From assembly GCF_000513715.1 (NCBI RefSeq), contig NZ_AQOD01000060.1, positions 1 to 32,688 on the forward strand: a stretch of DNA of 32,688 bases. The letters run 5' to 3'. Of the stretch, positions 9,910-17,650 are shown piece after piece. Source of the DNA: Salinivibrio socompensis S35. Lineage in GTDB: Bacteria; Pseudomonadota; Gammaproteobacteria; Enterobacterales; Vibrionaceae. The translations under genes and the position numbers were made by a program. Every line of letters starts with the position of its first letter. Positions within the stretch are counted from its first letter, which is position 1. The notes beneath the pieces were generated by a model, which saw nothing but the letters and a program-made list of their open reading frames with translations, had not been told where the DNA came from and made no database searches.

Positions 9910-10671
9910 ATGTGGAAACGTCTGTGCTTAATGGCGCTTGTATTAGGTCTTGTCTCTGGGTGTGCGTCACGCCCACCGGGTGCTGAGCCGCATCCCGACG
10001 ACCCATTAGAAGGGTTTAACCGTGCCATGTGGACGGTGAATTATGACTATCTCGATCCCTATGTCGCGCGACCGGTCTCGATCGCTTATGTCGATTACGT
10101 GCCGAGCCCAATGCGTACTGGGATTTCTAATTTTTTAGGCAACCTTGAAGAGCCGGCTAGTTTTCTGAATAGCTTGCTGATGTTGGAAGGTGAAAAAGCC
10201 GCCACCCACTTTAACCGCTTTTGGATTAATACCTTGTTTGGCTTGGGTGGCTTAATTGATATTGCATCAGATGCCAATATTCAACAATACGATCAGCGTG
10301 AGTTTGGCGATGCAATGGGGCATTATGATGTGGGTACAGGCGCCTATATTATGCTGCCGGGCTATGGCCCCACGTCGGTCAGAGAAGGTGCCGGCGAAGT
10401 GGTCGATGGCTTATACCCGCCACTAGCGTTACTGACGTTGCCACAGTCGGCGTTAAAGTGGATGTTCGATGGCATGGAATCCCGTGCGGCCTTGGTGTCG
10501 CAAGAATCGCAGCTGGATAACTCGCCTGACCCGTATGCGTTTGCGCGCGAGGCCTATCTACAAAACCGGCGTTATCGTGCCAAAGGGGATGCGGCGTTGG
10601 AGCAACAACCGGCCTTAGATGATGAGTTTCTCGATGACTTTATTATTGATGACATTGATGCGGCGCCGTAA
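9910..10671 (+). CDS. mlaA: Outer-membrane lipid asymmetry lipoprotein MlaA (VacJ)
   Basis: A 253-residue lipoprotein. A short signal peptide ends in the lipobox LVSGC (lipidated Cys at 18), followed by DDPLEGFNRAMWTVNYDYLD, the hallmark start of MlaA. The middle NRFWINTLFGLGGLIDIASD and GAYIMLPGYGPTSVREG are also diagnostic. MlaA sits in the outer membrane with porins and removes misplaced phospholipids from the outer leaflet for return through MlaC. The ATG at 9910 is preferred over the TTG one codon upstream because GAGGAA lies 9 bp before it. The acidic C-terminal tail (DDEFLDDFIIDDIDAAP) is typical of vibrio copies. Confidence 0.95.
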   Translation: MWKRLCLMALVLGLVSGCASRPPGAEPHPDDPLEGFNRAMWTVNYDYLDPYVARPVSIAYVDYVPSPMRTGISNFLGNLEEPASFLNSLLMLEGEKAATHFNRFWINTLFGLGGLIDIASDANIQQYDQREFGDAMGHYDVGTGAYIMLPGYGPTSVREGAGEVVDGLYPPLALLTLPQSALKWMFDGMESRAALVSQESQLDNSPDPYAFAREAYLQNRRYRAKGDAALEQQPALDDEFLDDFIIDDIDAAP

Positions 10672-10707
10672 AACCGCGTAAGGGATACCGTGCAAGAACA
10701 GAAAAAG

Positions 10708-10740
10708 AAACACCACGACCTTGGTCGTGGTGTTTTTGTT
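10708..10740 (+). terminator. Strong bidirectional terminator between mlaA and the fadL-type gene
   Basis: A near-perfect hairpin with ACACCACGACC pairing GGTCGTGGTGT around a two-base TT centre (so a CTTG loop in practice), then TTTTTGTTTTG on the plus strand. An A-rich tract (GAAAAAGAAA) on the other side gives a U-tract for minus-strand transcripts. It serves both converging genes. Confidence 0.92.
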
Positions 10741-10782
10741 TTGTCACTCGCCTCGACTGGCGAGCAGTCAGCGGTCTACCCC

Positions 10783-12129
10783 TTAAAAACGATAGCTGGC
10801 CTGCACGCCGACTAACCACACATTGCCGGTGGTTTCGCCTTCAAATGTACCACCGAACGCAGAACCTGACTTGTCGGATTCAATACCCTCACGTGGCTCT
10901 TTCACGGGAGCATCTTTGGCAAACACATAGGTAAAAGCTGCATCCAGGGTGAGCTGTGGCGTCATCTTATAGCCGGCGCCTAGGCTTAACCAGGTGCGGT
11001 CGGTTTCTGGGATGGTCAGAGTACGGTTTTTATCGCTCACCGCCGAGGTGTCATAGGCGATTCCTGAGCGTAGCGTTAGCTGTTGATCCCACTGATAGGT
11101 GGTGCCGATCGCAAAGCGGTAGTTATCTTCCCAGTTTTCGACTTTGACCATTTGTGGATTATTCGACAATGATGGAATGTCCGCCTCTAACTTGTCAAAG
11201 CTGCTCCACTCGGTCCAGTTAATACTGGTATGGATAGCCCACTGCTCAGTGAGCTGATGTAAGGACGAAAGTTCGGCGGTGGCAGGCAAGGTCAAATCCA
11301 TGCTGCCCGAGTAGTGTGTATCGCTGAGGGGGGAGCCTGAGCCATTGGGATTTATATTGTAGGTTAACCCTTCAGCATGTCCATCCAACGTTAGGTTCAC
11401 TTCCGAGCGATAGTTAATGCCGACACGGTGCTTGTCATTGAGATCGTAAACGGCTCCCAATTGCCAACCCCACGCGCGATCATCGCCTTCCATGTATTTT
11501 AGAGTGCTATGTGCAGGAACCGTGCTACCAGCAAGTGGGCCTGGGGGAGGGAGTTGAGAGTCTTTACTGCTTTTCGCCCCAATACTGCCTTCCCCCAGCA
11601 CATAACGGATACCGGCGCCAATACGCAACTGGTCGGTGGCTTTCCAGGCAAGGTTTGGGTTGATTTCAAAGGTAGTCACTGCCGCTTCGTTACCAAATTG
11701 GGTGCCGGTAAAGTCGTTGCCTAAATCGGTTTCCATGCCAAAGTTGGTGGCCAGCGCGATGCCCGCGGTCAAGCGGTCGTCGAGTTGATGCGAAAAGTAA
11801 AAGTTAGGGATCACGGCATCATGAGCGACATCATCGGTTGACGTCGTAGTCTTTTTACCAGAAGTATTTGTATTCGTGCCATCAATATCGACATTGGGAT
11901 TGACGTAGATGCCACCCGCCGACACCTGGGTGTCCGCCAAATAACTGAGCAGGGCTGGGTTACGAAATTGCGCACTGGCGTTATCGGCCATCGCTGCTTC
12001 ACCGGCAAAGGCACGGCCAAGGCCGGTTGCTGAGGTTTCTGCTAACTGAAAACCCGCGCTGTGGGCGGTGGTGGAAAGTGAGCCGAGTGCGGTGGCAACG
12101 GCGAGATAAACGATCTTATTATTTTTCAT
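10783..12129 (-). CDS. fadL: FadL/OmpP1-family outer-membrane long-chain fatty acid transporter
   Basis: A 448-residue beta-barrel precursor. The signal peptide (about residues 1-25) ends in AHSA, and the mature N-terminus GFQLAETSATGLGRAFAGEA forms the plug region with the conserved NPA turn (RNPALLSY). Repeated amphipathic strands follow and the chain ends in VGVQASYRF, an outer-membrane insertion signal with terminal Phe. FadL moves long-chain fatty acids or other hydrophobic molecules across the outer membrane. Its position between mlaA and fadIJ matches the conserved order. Vibrios carry several FadL paralogues, so substrate preference is uncertain. The ribosome-binding site upstream of the ATG is weak. 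Confidence 0.92.
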   Translation of the reverse strand: MKNNKIVYLAVATALGSLSTTAHSAGFQLAETSATGLGRAFAGEAAMADNASAQFRNPALLSYLADTQVSAGGIYVNPNVDIDGTNTNTSGKKTTTSTDDVAHDAVIPNFYFSHQLDDRLTAGIALATNFGMETDLGNDFTGTQFGNEAAVTTFEINPNLAWKATDQLRIGAGIRYVLGEGSIGAKSSKDSQLPPPGPLAGSTVPAHSTLKYMEGDDRAWGWQLGAVYDLNDKHRVGINYRSEVNLTLDGHAEGLTYNINPNGSGSPLSDTHYSGSMDLTLPATAELSSLHQLTEQWAIHTSINWTEWSSFDKLEADIPSLSNNPQMVKVENWEDNYRFAIGTTYQWDQQLTLRSGIAYDTSAVSDKNRTLTIPETDRTWLSLGAGYKMTPQLTLDAAFTYVFAKDAPVKEPREGIESDKSGSAFGGTFEGETTGNVWLVGVQASYRF

Positions 12130-12445
12130 CTGCTTACTTGTTCATGGTTTAAAGGGAGGCCTAGAGTAAAAGCTCGTGGGCGCAAATCAATTTCGCGCTG
12201 CCAAAAGGGATTAAAATAAAATAATAATTTGTTAATTATTTATTTTTTAGTCGAATAATCTAATAAATTGATGAGATTCGCATCAGGTGAATAGAAACTC
12301 AGCGTACAGCTGTAACGAAAGAGAGGTAGGGCATCGGGTTGGCTAACGTCGGTGGTCGGGACGGTTGATAAAAAACAGGCACCTGATTGCCAAGGTGCCT
12401 GTTCGTTGATGGTGTAAGCTGTCGCCGATTGTCAGCCGCTTGATA
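12130..12445. promoter_or_regulatory. Gene-free upstream region of the fadL-type gene, AT-rich, with two small palindromes
   Basis: This 316 bp stretch holds the terminator of the neighbouring minus-strand operon and, nearer fadL, a very AT-rich block (about 12208-12268) suited to a promoter. An inverted repeat TGATG-N7-CATCA (12269-12285) and a perfect 10-bp palindrome TACAGCTGTA (12305-12314) could be operators. I see no good FadR match here, although fadL is FadR-regulated in related species. No credible open reading frame is present. Confidence 0.4.
12366..12403 (-). terminator. Rho-independent terminator of the ECF sigma/DUF3379 operon
   Basis: A perfect 11-bp stem, AACAGGCACCT with AGGTGCCTGTT, and an 8-base loop. 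On the minus strand it is followed by TTTTTTATC, so it ends transcripts coming from the minus-strand pair at 12446-13646. No T-tract exists on the plus side. Confidence 0.85.
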
Positions 12446-13144
12446 TTATATTGCTGTGGGGGTGAGCTGTTGCTGGAGCTGCTCAGCCAGCGGGGTAGGC
12501 TGGCCGTTGAGCTCGCCTACCACAATCACACTGGCCGCTTGCACTGGCCGGCTGACCGAGCGCATCTTGCCGTCGCTTTTTTCGGCGGGGCCTTGGCTGG
12601 CCGATGGCACCACAAACACCGTATATACCTGTCCGCTGGCCTGCATCACCATATGTAGCGCGTGTTGGCCACCAAAGCTGCAATGGTTAATGTAGGTGAC
12701 TTCACCGGGTAACTCACTAAAAGCTTTGCCAAAAGGTTGTAACTTGGCATTGACTTGTGCCACGGTCGCAGATTCATTGATGCCCTCAATAAACGCCTGC
12801 TCATGATAATAATGAGCCAGCGCAGTACGGTTGAGATCGAGCCTAGAATCGCCCCAGTTAAATTGGCCGAGCGTTAGCCCAAACACAAATGCAATCGATG
12901 CGGCGATGGCCAGATACCAGCGGGATTGGCGCACGGGCTGCTCGCCCCCAGTGGTTTGTGAAAATAAGATTTTATCGGCTAAATCCTCAGGCACATCGAC
13001 GCGGAGCGCTTGGTCTATTTTACTATCGAGATCAGCGATATCGTCAGCATAGCGTTGATGACTGGGAGAGTCAGTCTTTGACGCTTGTAGCTCAGGGTCA
13101 GACGGGTCGGCCAAAAGACGGCGTCGAAATTCAAGATCGTCCAT
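12446..13144 (-). CDS. DUF3379 family protein, probable membrane anti-sigma partner
   Basis: A 232-residue protein with an acidic N-terminal cytoplasmic part (MDDLEFRRRLLADPSDPELQ, with a helical DDIADLDSKIDQAL segment), one membrane helix at about residues 78-98 (WYLAIAASIAFVFGLTLGQF) and a C-terminal extracytoplasmic domain with VTYINHCSFGGQHALHMVMQ. The ECF sigma gene overlaps its start by 14 bp, and AGGAGG precedes the ATG. Sigma/anti-sigma pairs typically have this arrangement, and the family is described beside sigma-70 genes in vibrios. Anti-sigma function is inferred from layout; no zinc-binding anti-sigma motif is obvious. Confidence 0.75.
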   Translation of the reverse strand: MDDLEFRRRLLADPSDPELQASKTDSPSHQRYADDIADLDSKIDQALRVDVPEDLADKILFSQTTGGEQPVRQSRWYLAIAASIAFVFGLTLGQFNWGDSRLDLNRTALAHYYHEQAFIEGINESATVAQVNAKLQPFGKAFSELPGEVTYINHCSFGGQHALHMVMQASGQVYTVFVVPSASQGPAEKSDGKMRSVSRPVQAASVIVVGELNGQPTPLAEQLQQQLTPTAI

Positions 13145-13646
13145 ACTGTTGGCCTCCTGCTGCTGGGTTATCGAGCGCCTCTTTGAGTTGCGCTCGGGCT
13201 CTAAATAAGCGTGTCATCACGGTGTTTTTATTTAAATCTAACAGTTGCGCAATTTCCTCACCGCTAAAGCCGGCAATCACTTGTAGCACTAACGGCTCAC
13301 GATATTCCGGGGAGAGGGCGGCAATTTGCCGATGCAGCCAGCGCTGCTCCATTGAGGCCTCTTCGCTAGGCCGGGTTTTATCTTCCAACTCCCCGTCCTC
13401 TATATCGACGTGATCATGCTGTTTGCGCTCAAACCGGCGTGCGTTTTCTCGGCGCAAAATGGTGATCAACCAGGCTTTCGCTGCTTTTTCATCATGCAAA
13501 CTGTCCAGTGACCGCCAGGCTCGCAGGCACGTCTCTTGAACTAAGTCTTCGGCGATATGCGGGTCTTTAGCGAGCCAGTAGGCATATCGGTAGAGATCAC
13601 GATGCCAAGCGCGCACCAATGCCTCATAGCGAGCTTGTCGAGTCAT
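13131..13646 (-). CDS. ECF-type RNA polymerase sigma factor
   Basis: About 171 residues with the two ECF domains. Region 2 has RDLYRYAYWLAKDPHIAEDL followed by VQETCLRAWRSL. Region 4 has LSPEYREPLVLQVIAGFSGE followed by EIAQLLDLNKNTVMTRLFRA, a clear helix-turn-helix. I place the start at the ATG at 13646 (MTRQARYEAL), which has AAAGGTGG 7 bp upstream; an ATG 18 codons further up has no comparable site. Co-transcribed with the overlapping DUF3379 gene. Its regulon is unknown. Position beside fadL and fadI hints at envelope or lipid stress, but this is only context. Confidence 0.92.
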   Translation of the reverse strand: MTRQARYEALVRAWHRDLYRYAYWLAKDPHIAEDLVQETCLRAWRSLDSLHDEKAAKAWLITILRRENARRFERKQHDHVDIEDGELEDKTRPSEEASMEQRWLHRQIAALSPEYREPLVLQVIAGFSGEEIAQLLDLNKNTVMTRLFRARAQLKEALDNPAAGGQQYGRS

Positions 13647-13854
13647 GCAGAGTCCACCTTTTAGTGAATGGTTCAGTCTATAGACCGAATGGTTTGTCAT
13701 TTAATTTCATCTTAAGTGAAAAATCGGCACAAGTTTGATCTGTTTCAATATTGAATCCCGACAAACCAGTAAAGTGAACCCTGTCGTTATCGGCCATGTG
13801 TCGACACTCGTGAGGTTGAGTGAACGGCGTTTCCTTTTTGAATGATATGACTTT

Positions 13855-13957
13855 CTGTTCGGATCTGGGTGCGGGGAAAAGCACTGCACACTTCCCAGAT
13901 TATCGTTTTGCTTTCCAATATTTTCGGGGCTCACGCTAACGTGTAGCCCCTTTTTTT
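13855..13957 (+). ncRNA. Candidate small RNA between the sigma operon and fadI
   Basis: A strong plus-strand terminator (13926-13957) has no plus-strand gene upstream of it, because the nearest gene is divergent. Just before it lies an inverted repeat ATCTGGG (13863-13869) with CCCAGAT (13894-13900), enclosing a GTGC/GCAC mini-hairpin with a purine loop. A U/A-rich unpaired stretch (about 13901-13925) follows, then the terminator. Stem, open U-rich linker and terminator is the usual layout of an Hfq-binding sRNA. No good sigma-70 promoter is evident, so the 5' end is a guess. I do not recognise a known family. Confidence 0.4.
13926..13957 (+). terminator. Orphan rho-independent terminator
   Basis: Stem GGGGCT with AGCCCC, extended by CACG with CGTG around a CTAA loop (one bulged T), followed by seven T. 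It points to plus-strand transcription from the gene-free region 13647-13925. Confidence 0.88.
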
Positions 13958-14089
13958 ATGCCGTATTTTCTTTTCAATATGCTGTGATTAAATCCCTCCC
14001 GGGACGCGATACACTGAATTGTGCGCTTGTTGGCAATCTCAGCAATCAATTAAAGCGAATGTTTTAAGCTGGTAACAATTTGGTTACAC

Positions 14090-14106
14090 TCGTGGTCAGA
14101 CCTGTA
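14090..14106 (+). promoter_or_regulatory. FadR-type operator upstream of fadIJ
   Basis: The 17-bp TCGTGGTCAGACCTGTA closely resembles the FadR operator, whose core is TGGTC-N-GACC. It lies 21 bp before the fadI ATG and just after a TACACT hexamer (14085-14090) that could be a -10 element. FadR bound here would block transcription until acyl-CoA is present, as known for fad genes in E. coli and vibrios. A second inverted repeat, GTAAC-N6-GTTAC (14072-14087), overlaps the putative promoter. Confidence 0.75.
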
Positions 14107-14127
14107 GAACATCCTTAAGGAGCAGTG

Positions 14128-15438
14128 ATGACGTCTCAGCAACATCTTAAAACCGGCAATGGCGATCGCATTGCCATTGTGTCTGGGCTGCGTACGCCAT
14201 TTGCCCGTCAATCAACCGCTTACACTGATGTGCCTGCCGTTGATTTGGGTAAAATGGTGGTACAAGAGCTGATGAATCGCAGCAGTATTTCCCCCAAAGA
14301 GATTGACCAAGTGGTGTTTGGGCAGGTAGTGCAAATGCCTGAAGCGCCCAATATTGCGCGAGAAATTGTGCTGGGAACAGGCATGGACATTCATACCGAT
14401 GCCTACAGTGTCACGCGAGCTTGCGCGACCAGCTTTCAAGCGGTGGCCAATGTGGCAGAAAGCATGATCGCCGGCAATATCCAAGTGGGTATTGCAGGGG
14501 GCGCGGATTCGTCATCAGTCTTGCCGATTGGGGTGAGCAAAAAACTGGCGCGAACATTATTGGATTTAAGCAAAGCAAAAACGATGAGCAAGCGCTTAAA
14601 GCTGCTCAGTAAGTTATCTATTAAAGATTTAGCGCCTGTGCCGCCAGCGGTTGCCGAATATTCGACAGGATTGAGTATGGGGCAAACTGCTGAGCAAATG
14701 GCGAAGTCACATCAAATTTCACGAAGCGATCAAGACGCGCTCGCGCTCCGCTCTCATCAGCTTGCTAGTAAAGCGTGGGATGAAGGCTTGCTGAGTGATG
14801 AAGTCATGACGGCGTACCCTGAGCCATACAAAGCGTGGATTGGACAAGATAATAACTTGCGCCCGAATTCCACATTGGAAGATTACGCTAAATTGCGCCC
14901 CGCGTTTGACCGTCAACATGGATCCGTGACCGCGGCAAACAGTACCCCGCTCACCGATGGCGCAGCGGCGGTATTAATGATGCCAGAAAGCCGTGCCAAA
15001 GCGCTTGGGCTTGAGGTTCTCGGTTATATACGCTCCTATGCGTTTTCGGCGATTGGGGTGCAAAAAGACATGCTGATGGGCCCTTCTTATGCCACGCCAA
15101 TAGCGTTAGACCGTGCGGGAATCGCGTTGGCGGATCTGACGTTGATTGATATGCACGAAGCGTTTGCCGCGCAAACCTTATCGAATGTGAAAATGTTTGC
15201 CTCTGACACGTTTGCCCGTGAGCACCTCAATCGTGATCGCGCTATCGGCGAAATCGACATGGAAAAATTCAACGTGCTGGGGGGCTCGATTGCTTACGGC
15301 CACCCCTTTGCCGCCACAGGCGCGCGCATGATTACCCAAACACTGCGTGAGCTCAAACGTCGTGGTGGGGGGTTAGCGCTTAACACCGCGTGTGCGGCGG
15401 GCGGACTAGGTGCTGCAATGATCTTGGAGGCAGAATAA
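14128..15438 (+). CDS. fadI: 3-ketoacyl-CoA thiolase FadI
   Basis: A 436-residue thiolase, the same length as E. coli FadI, which cleaves 3-ketoacyl-CoA to acetyl-CoA plus a shortened acyl-CoA. Catalytic residues are visible: the nucleophile C99 in [11 protein letters not shown], the histidine in [16 protein letters not shown], and the C-terminal cysteine in [15 protein letters not shown]. The ATG at 14128 is preferred over GTG 14125 because AAGGAG ends 5 bp before it. It overlaps fadJ as TAATG. Together FadI and FadJ form the anaerobic-type beta-oxidation complex. Probably repressed by FadR through the operator just upstream. Confidence 0.96.
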   Translation: MTSQQHLKTGNGDRIAIVSGLRTPFARQSTAYTDVPAVDLGKMVVQELMNRSSISPKEIDQVVFGQVVQMPEAPNIAREIVLGTGMDIHTDAYSVTRACATSFQAVANVAESMIAGNIQVGIAGGADSSSVLPIGVSKKLARTLLDLSKAKTMSKRLKLLSKLSIKDLAPVPPAVAEYSTGLSMGQTAEQMAKSHQISRSDQDALALRSHQLASKAWDEGLLSDEVMTAYPEPYKAWIGQDNNLRPNSTLEDYAKLRPAFDRQHGSVTAANSTPLTDGAAAVLMMPESRAKALGLEVLGYIRSYAFSAIGVQKDMLMGPSYATPIALDRAGIALADLTLIDMHEAFAAQTLSNVKMFASDTFAREHLNRDRAIGEIDMEKFNVLGGSIAYGHPFAATGARMITQTLRELKRRGGGLALNTACAAGGLGAAMILEAE

Positions 15439-17574
15439 TGACAACCGATAATACACAAGCCTTTACCCTAACCATTGCTGATAATCACATTGCTTGGCTG
15501 ACCATTGATGTGCCCGGCGAGAGCATGAACACCTTGCAAGCAAGCTTTGTCGAGGGGGTGTCAGCGGTGCTGGATCAACTCGAGGGCAATCAATCAATTA
15601 AAGGGTTGGTGATTCACTCCGGCAAACCGGACAACTTTGTCGCGGGCGCCGATGTACGCATGCTAGAGGCCTGTGAAAGTGCCGAGCAAGCCAGTGATAT
15701 CGCCGGACAAGGACAAGCCTTATTTTCACGCATTGAAAAACTGCCCTTTCATGTCGTGGCCGCGATCCATGGCCCGTGCTTAGGAGGCGGGTTAGAGTTA
15801 GCGCTTGCCTGTCACAGCCGAGTTGCTACCGATTGGGACAAAACGCGACTGGGGCTGCCTGAAGTACAGCTGGGCTTGTTACCAGGATCGGGAGGGACCC
15901 AGCGTTTACCTCGTCTGATTGGGGTGCCAGATGCCCTGGATATGATGTTAACCGGCAAGCAGCTTCGAGCGAAAAAAGCGAAAAAACTGGGTGTGATTGA
16001 TGACTGTGTCCCACACACTGTGCTGCTTGATGTGGCCGAAGAGTTGGCGCAAAAGTCCAAACCGAAACGTAGCCGTACCTGGCAAAGCTGGATGTTAAGC
16101 GGTAACGCTGTTGGACGTAACGTGGTTTTTGACCAAGCGGGTAAAAAAGCACGAGCCAAAACGCGGGGTAATTATCCTGCGGCGGACGCCATCTTGGCGG
16201 TGGTCAAAAAAGGTCTAGATAAAGGGCTAAAAGCGGGTTTCGCGGAAGAAGCACGGCAGTTTGGCGAACTGGTGATGACGCCTGAATCAACGTCATTACG
16301 CAGTATCTTCTTTGCGACGACCGCGATGAAAAAAGAAAATGGCGCGGATGCTGAGCCGGGTCAGATTGAACGGGTCGGTGTCCTCGGTGGCGGCTTGATG
16401 GGGGCGGGGATTGCCCATGTGTCTGTGGCCAAAGCCAGTTACCCCGTGCGGGTGAAAGATGTTAGTGAAGACGGCATTTTAAACGCGCTTCGCTACAGCT
16501 ACGAATTGCTGAATAAAAAACGTAAGCGCAAGCAAATCAGCAAACCTGAGTTGCAAGCCACCATGATGCAGCTATCCGGTGATACACAAGCCACTACCTT
16601 GTCGAATGTCGACGTGGTGGTTGAAGCGGTATTTGAAGATTTATCGCTGAAGCACCGCATGGTGGAAGAGATGGAGTCAATCACAAGTAAAGACGCTATT
16701 TTTGCCACCAATACGTCATCATTGCCTATCCATCAAATTGCCGAAGGCAGTCAGCGTCCGGAAAACATTATTGGCTTACATTACTTCAGCCTGTGGAAAA
16801 AATGCCTTTAGTCGAGGTGATTCCGCACCAAGGCACCAGTGATAAAACGGTGTCTACCGTGGTCGATCTTGCTCGCAAACAGGGTAAAACACCGATCGTG
16901 GTGGGCGATAGCGCCGGATTTTATGTGAACCGGATTTTAGCCCCTTACATGAATGAAGCCGCACGTGTGTTATTGGCTGGCGAAACGATAGAGCATATCG
17001 ATAATGCGTTGCTTGATTTTGGTTTCCCGGTCGGGCCGATCACGTTACTCGATGAAGTCGGTATTGATATTGGGGCTAAAATTGCACCAATTCTGACCCA
17101 AGAACTGGGTGAGCGCTTTGAGGCGCCCGATGTGTTTGATGTGCTGCTCAATGATGACCGTAAAGGGCGTAAAACCGGTAAAGGTTTTATCGCTACGATG
17201 CGAGTAAAAAAGGCAGTAAAGGTAAGCAGGTGGATAAAAAGGTCTATAGCTTATTGAATATTAAGCTCAATGCGAGCCTATCTGGCCATGAAGTGGCCCA
17301 GCGTTGCGCGTTGATGATGCTCAATGAAGCAACACGCTGCCTCGACGAGGGCGTGATTCGCTCGGCACGAGATGGCGACATTGGTGCGATTTTTGGCATA
17401 GGCTTCCCGCCGTTCTTAGGCGGACCATTCCGCTACATGGATCATATCGGCATCGACCGTGTGGTTAGCTTACTACAAGCGCATCAGAATCGTTACGGTG
17501 AGCGATTTGCGCCTTGTGAGCGTCTGTTGGCAATGGCGAAAGAAGGCCACGTCTTCTATCCCGAAGCGGAATAG
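15438..17574 (+). CDS. fadJ: Multifunctional fatty acid oxidation subunit FadJ (two frameshifts)
   Basis: Enoyl-CoA hydratase / 3-hydroxyacyl-CoA dehydrogenase subunit partnering FadI. The hydratase half has the two catalytic glutamates E120 ([12 protein letters not shown]) and E142 ([16 protein letters not shown]). The dehydrogenase half opens with the NAD-binding [16 protein letters not shown] at about 313-328. Two single-base losses in short homopolymers break the frame. At about 16790, HYFSLW should read [14 protein letters not shown]. At about 17185-17188, GKGFIA should read [13 protein letters not shown], which fits one missing T. Repaired, it has about 712 residues, against 714 in E. 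coli. The start ATG overlaps the fadI stop. Confidence 0.94.
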
Positions 17575-17603
17575 CGCTGTTTAGAATAAGCGCTGGTGTT
17601 AAG

Positions 17604-17639
17604 CAAAAAACGGGGCTGCGATAAGCGGCCCCGTTTTTT
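17604..17639 (+). terminator. Bidirectional terminator between fadJ and the M16 peptidase gene
   Basis: AAAAAACGGGGC pairs with GCCCCGTTTTTT, with a few extra pairs near the GATAA loop. The T6 tract on the plus strand and the A6 tract opposite make it usable for both converging genes. Confidence 0.92.
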
Positions 17640-17650
17640 GTCTGTCTTGG

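Noticed and set aside
13724-13760. Sigma-54 promoter before the candidate sRNA
   Set aside because: GGCAC is followed by TTTGAT, but the required GC ten bases after the GG is absent.
13678-13884. A 68-codon minus-strand open frame upstream of the sigma factor gene
   Set aside because: It starts at GTG without a ribosome-binding site, resembles no family, overlaps the sigma gene's leader and ends in its promoter region. The plus-strand hairpins give a better account of the region.
10783-17574. Horizontally acquired metabolic island
   Set aside because: Codon use and base composition do not differ from the neighbours, no tRNA or integrase is present, and the gene order is the conserved vertical one of gammaproteobacteria.
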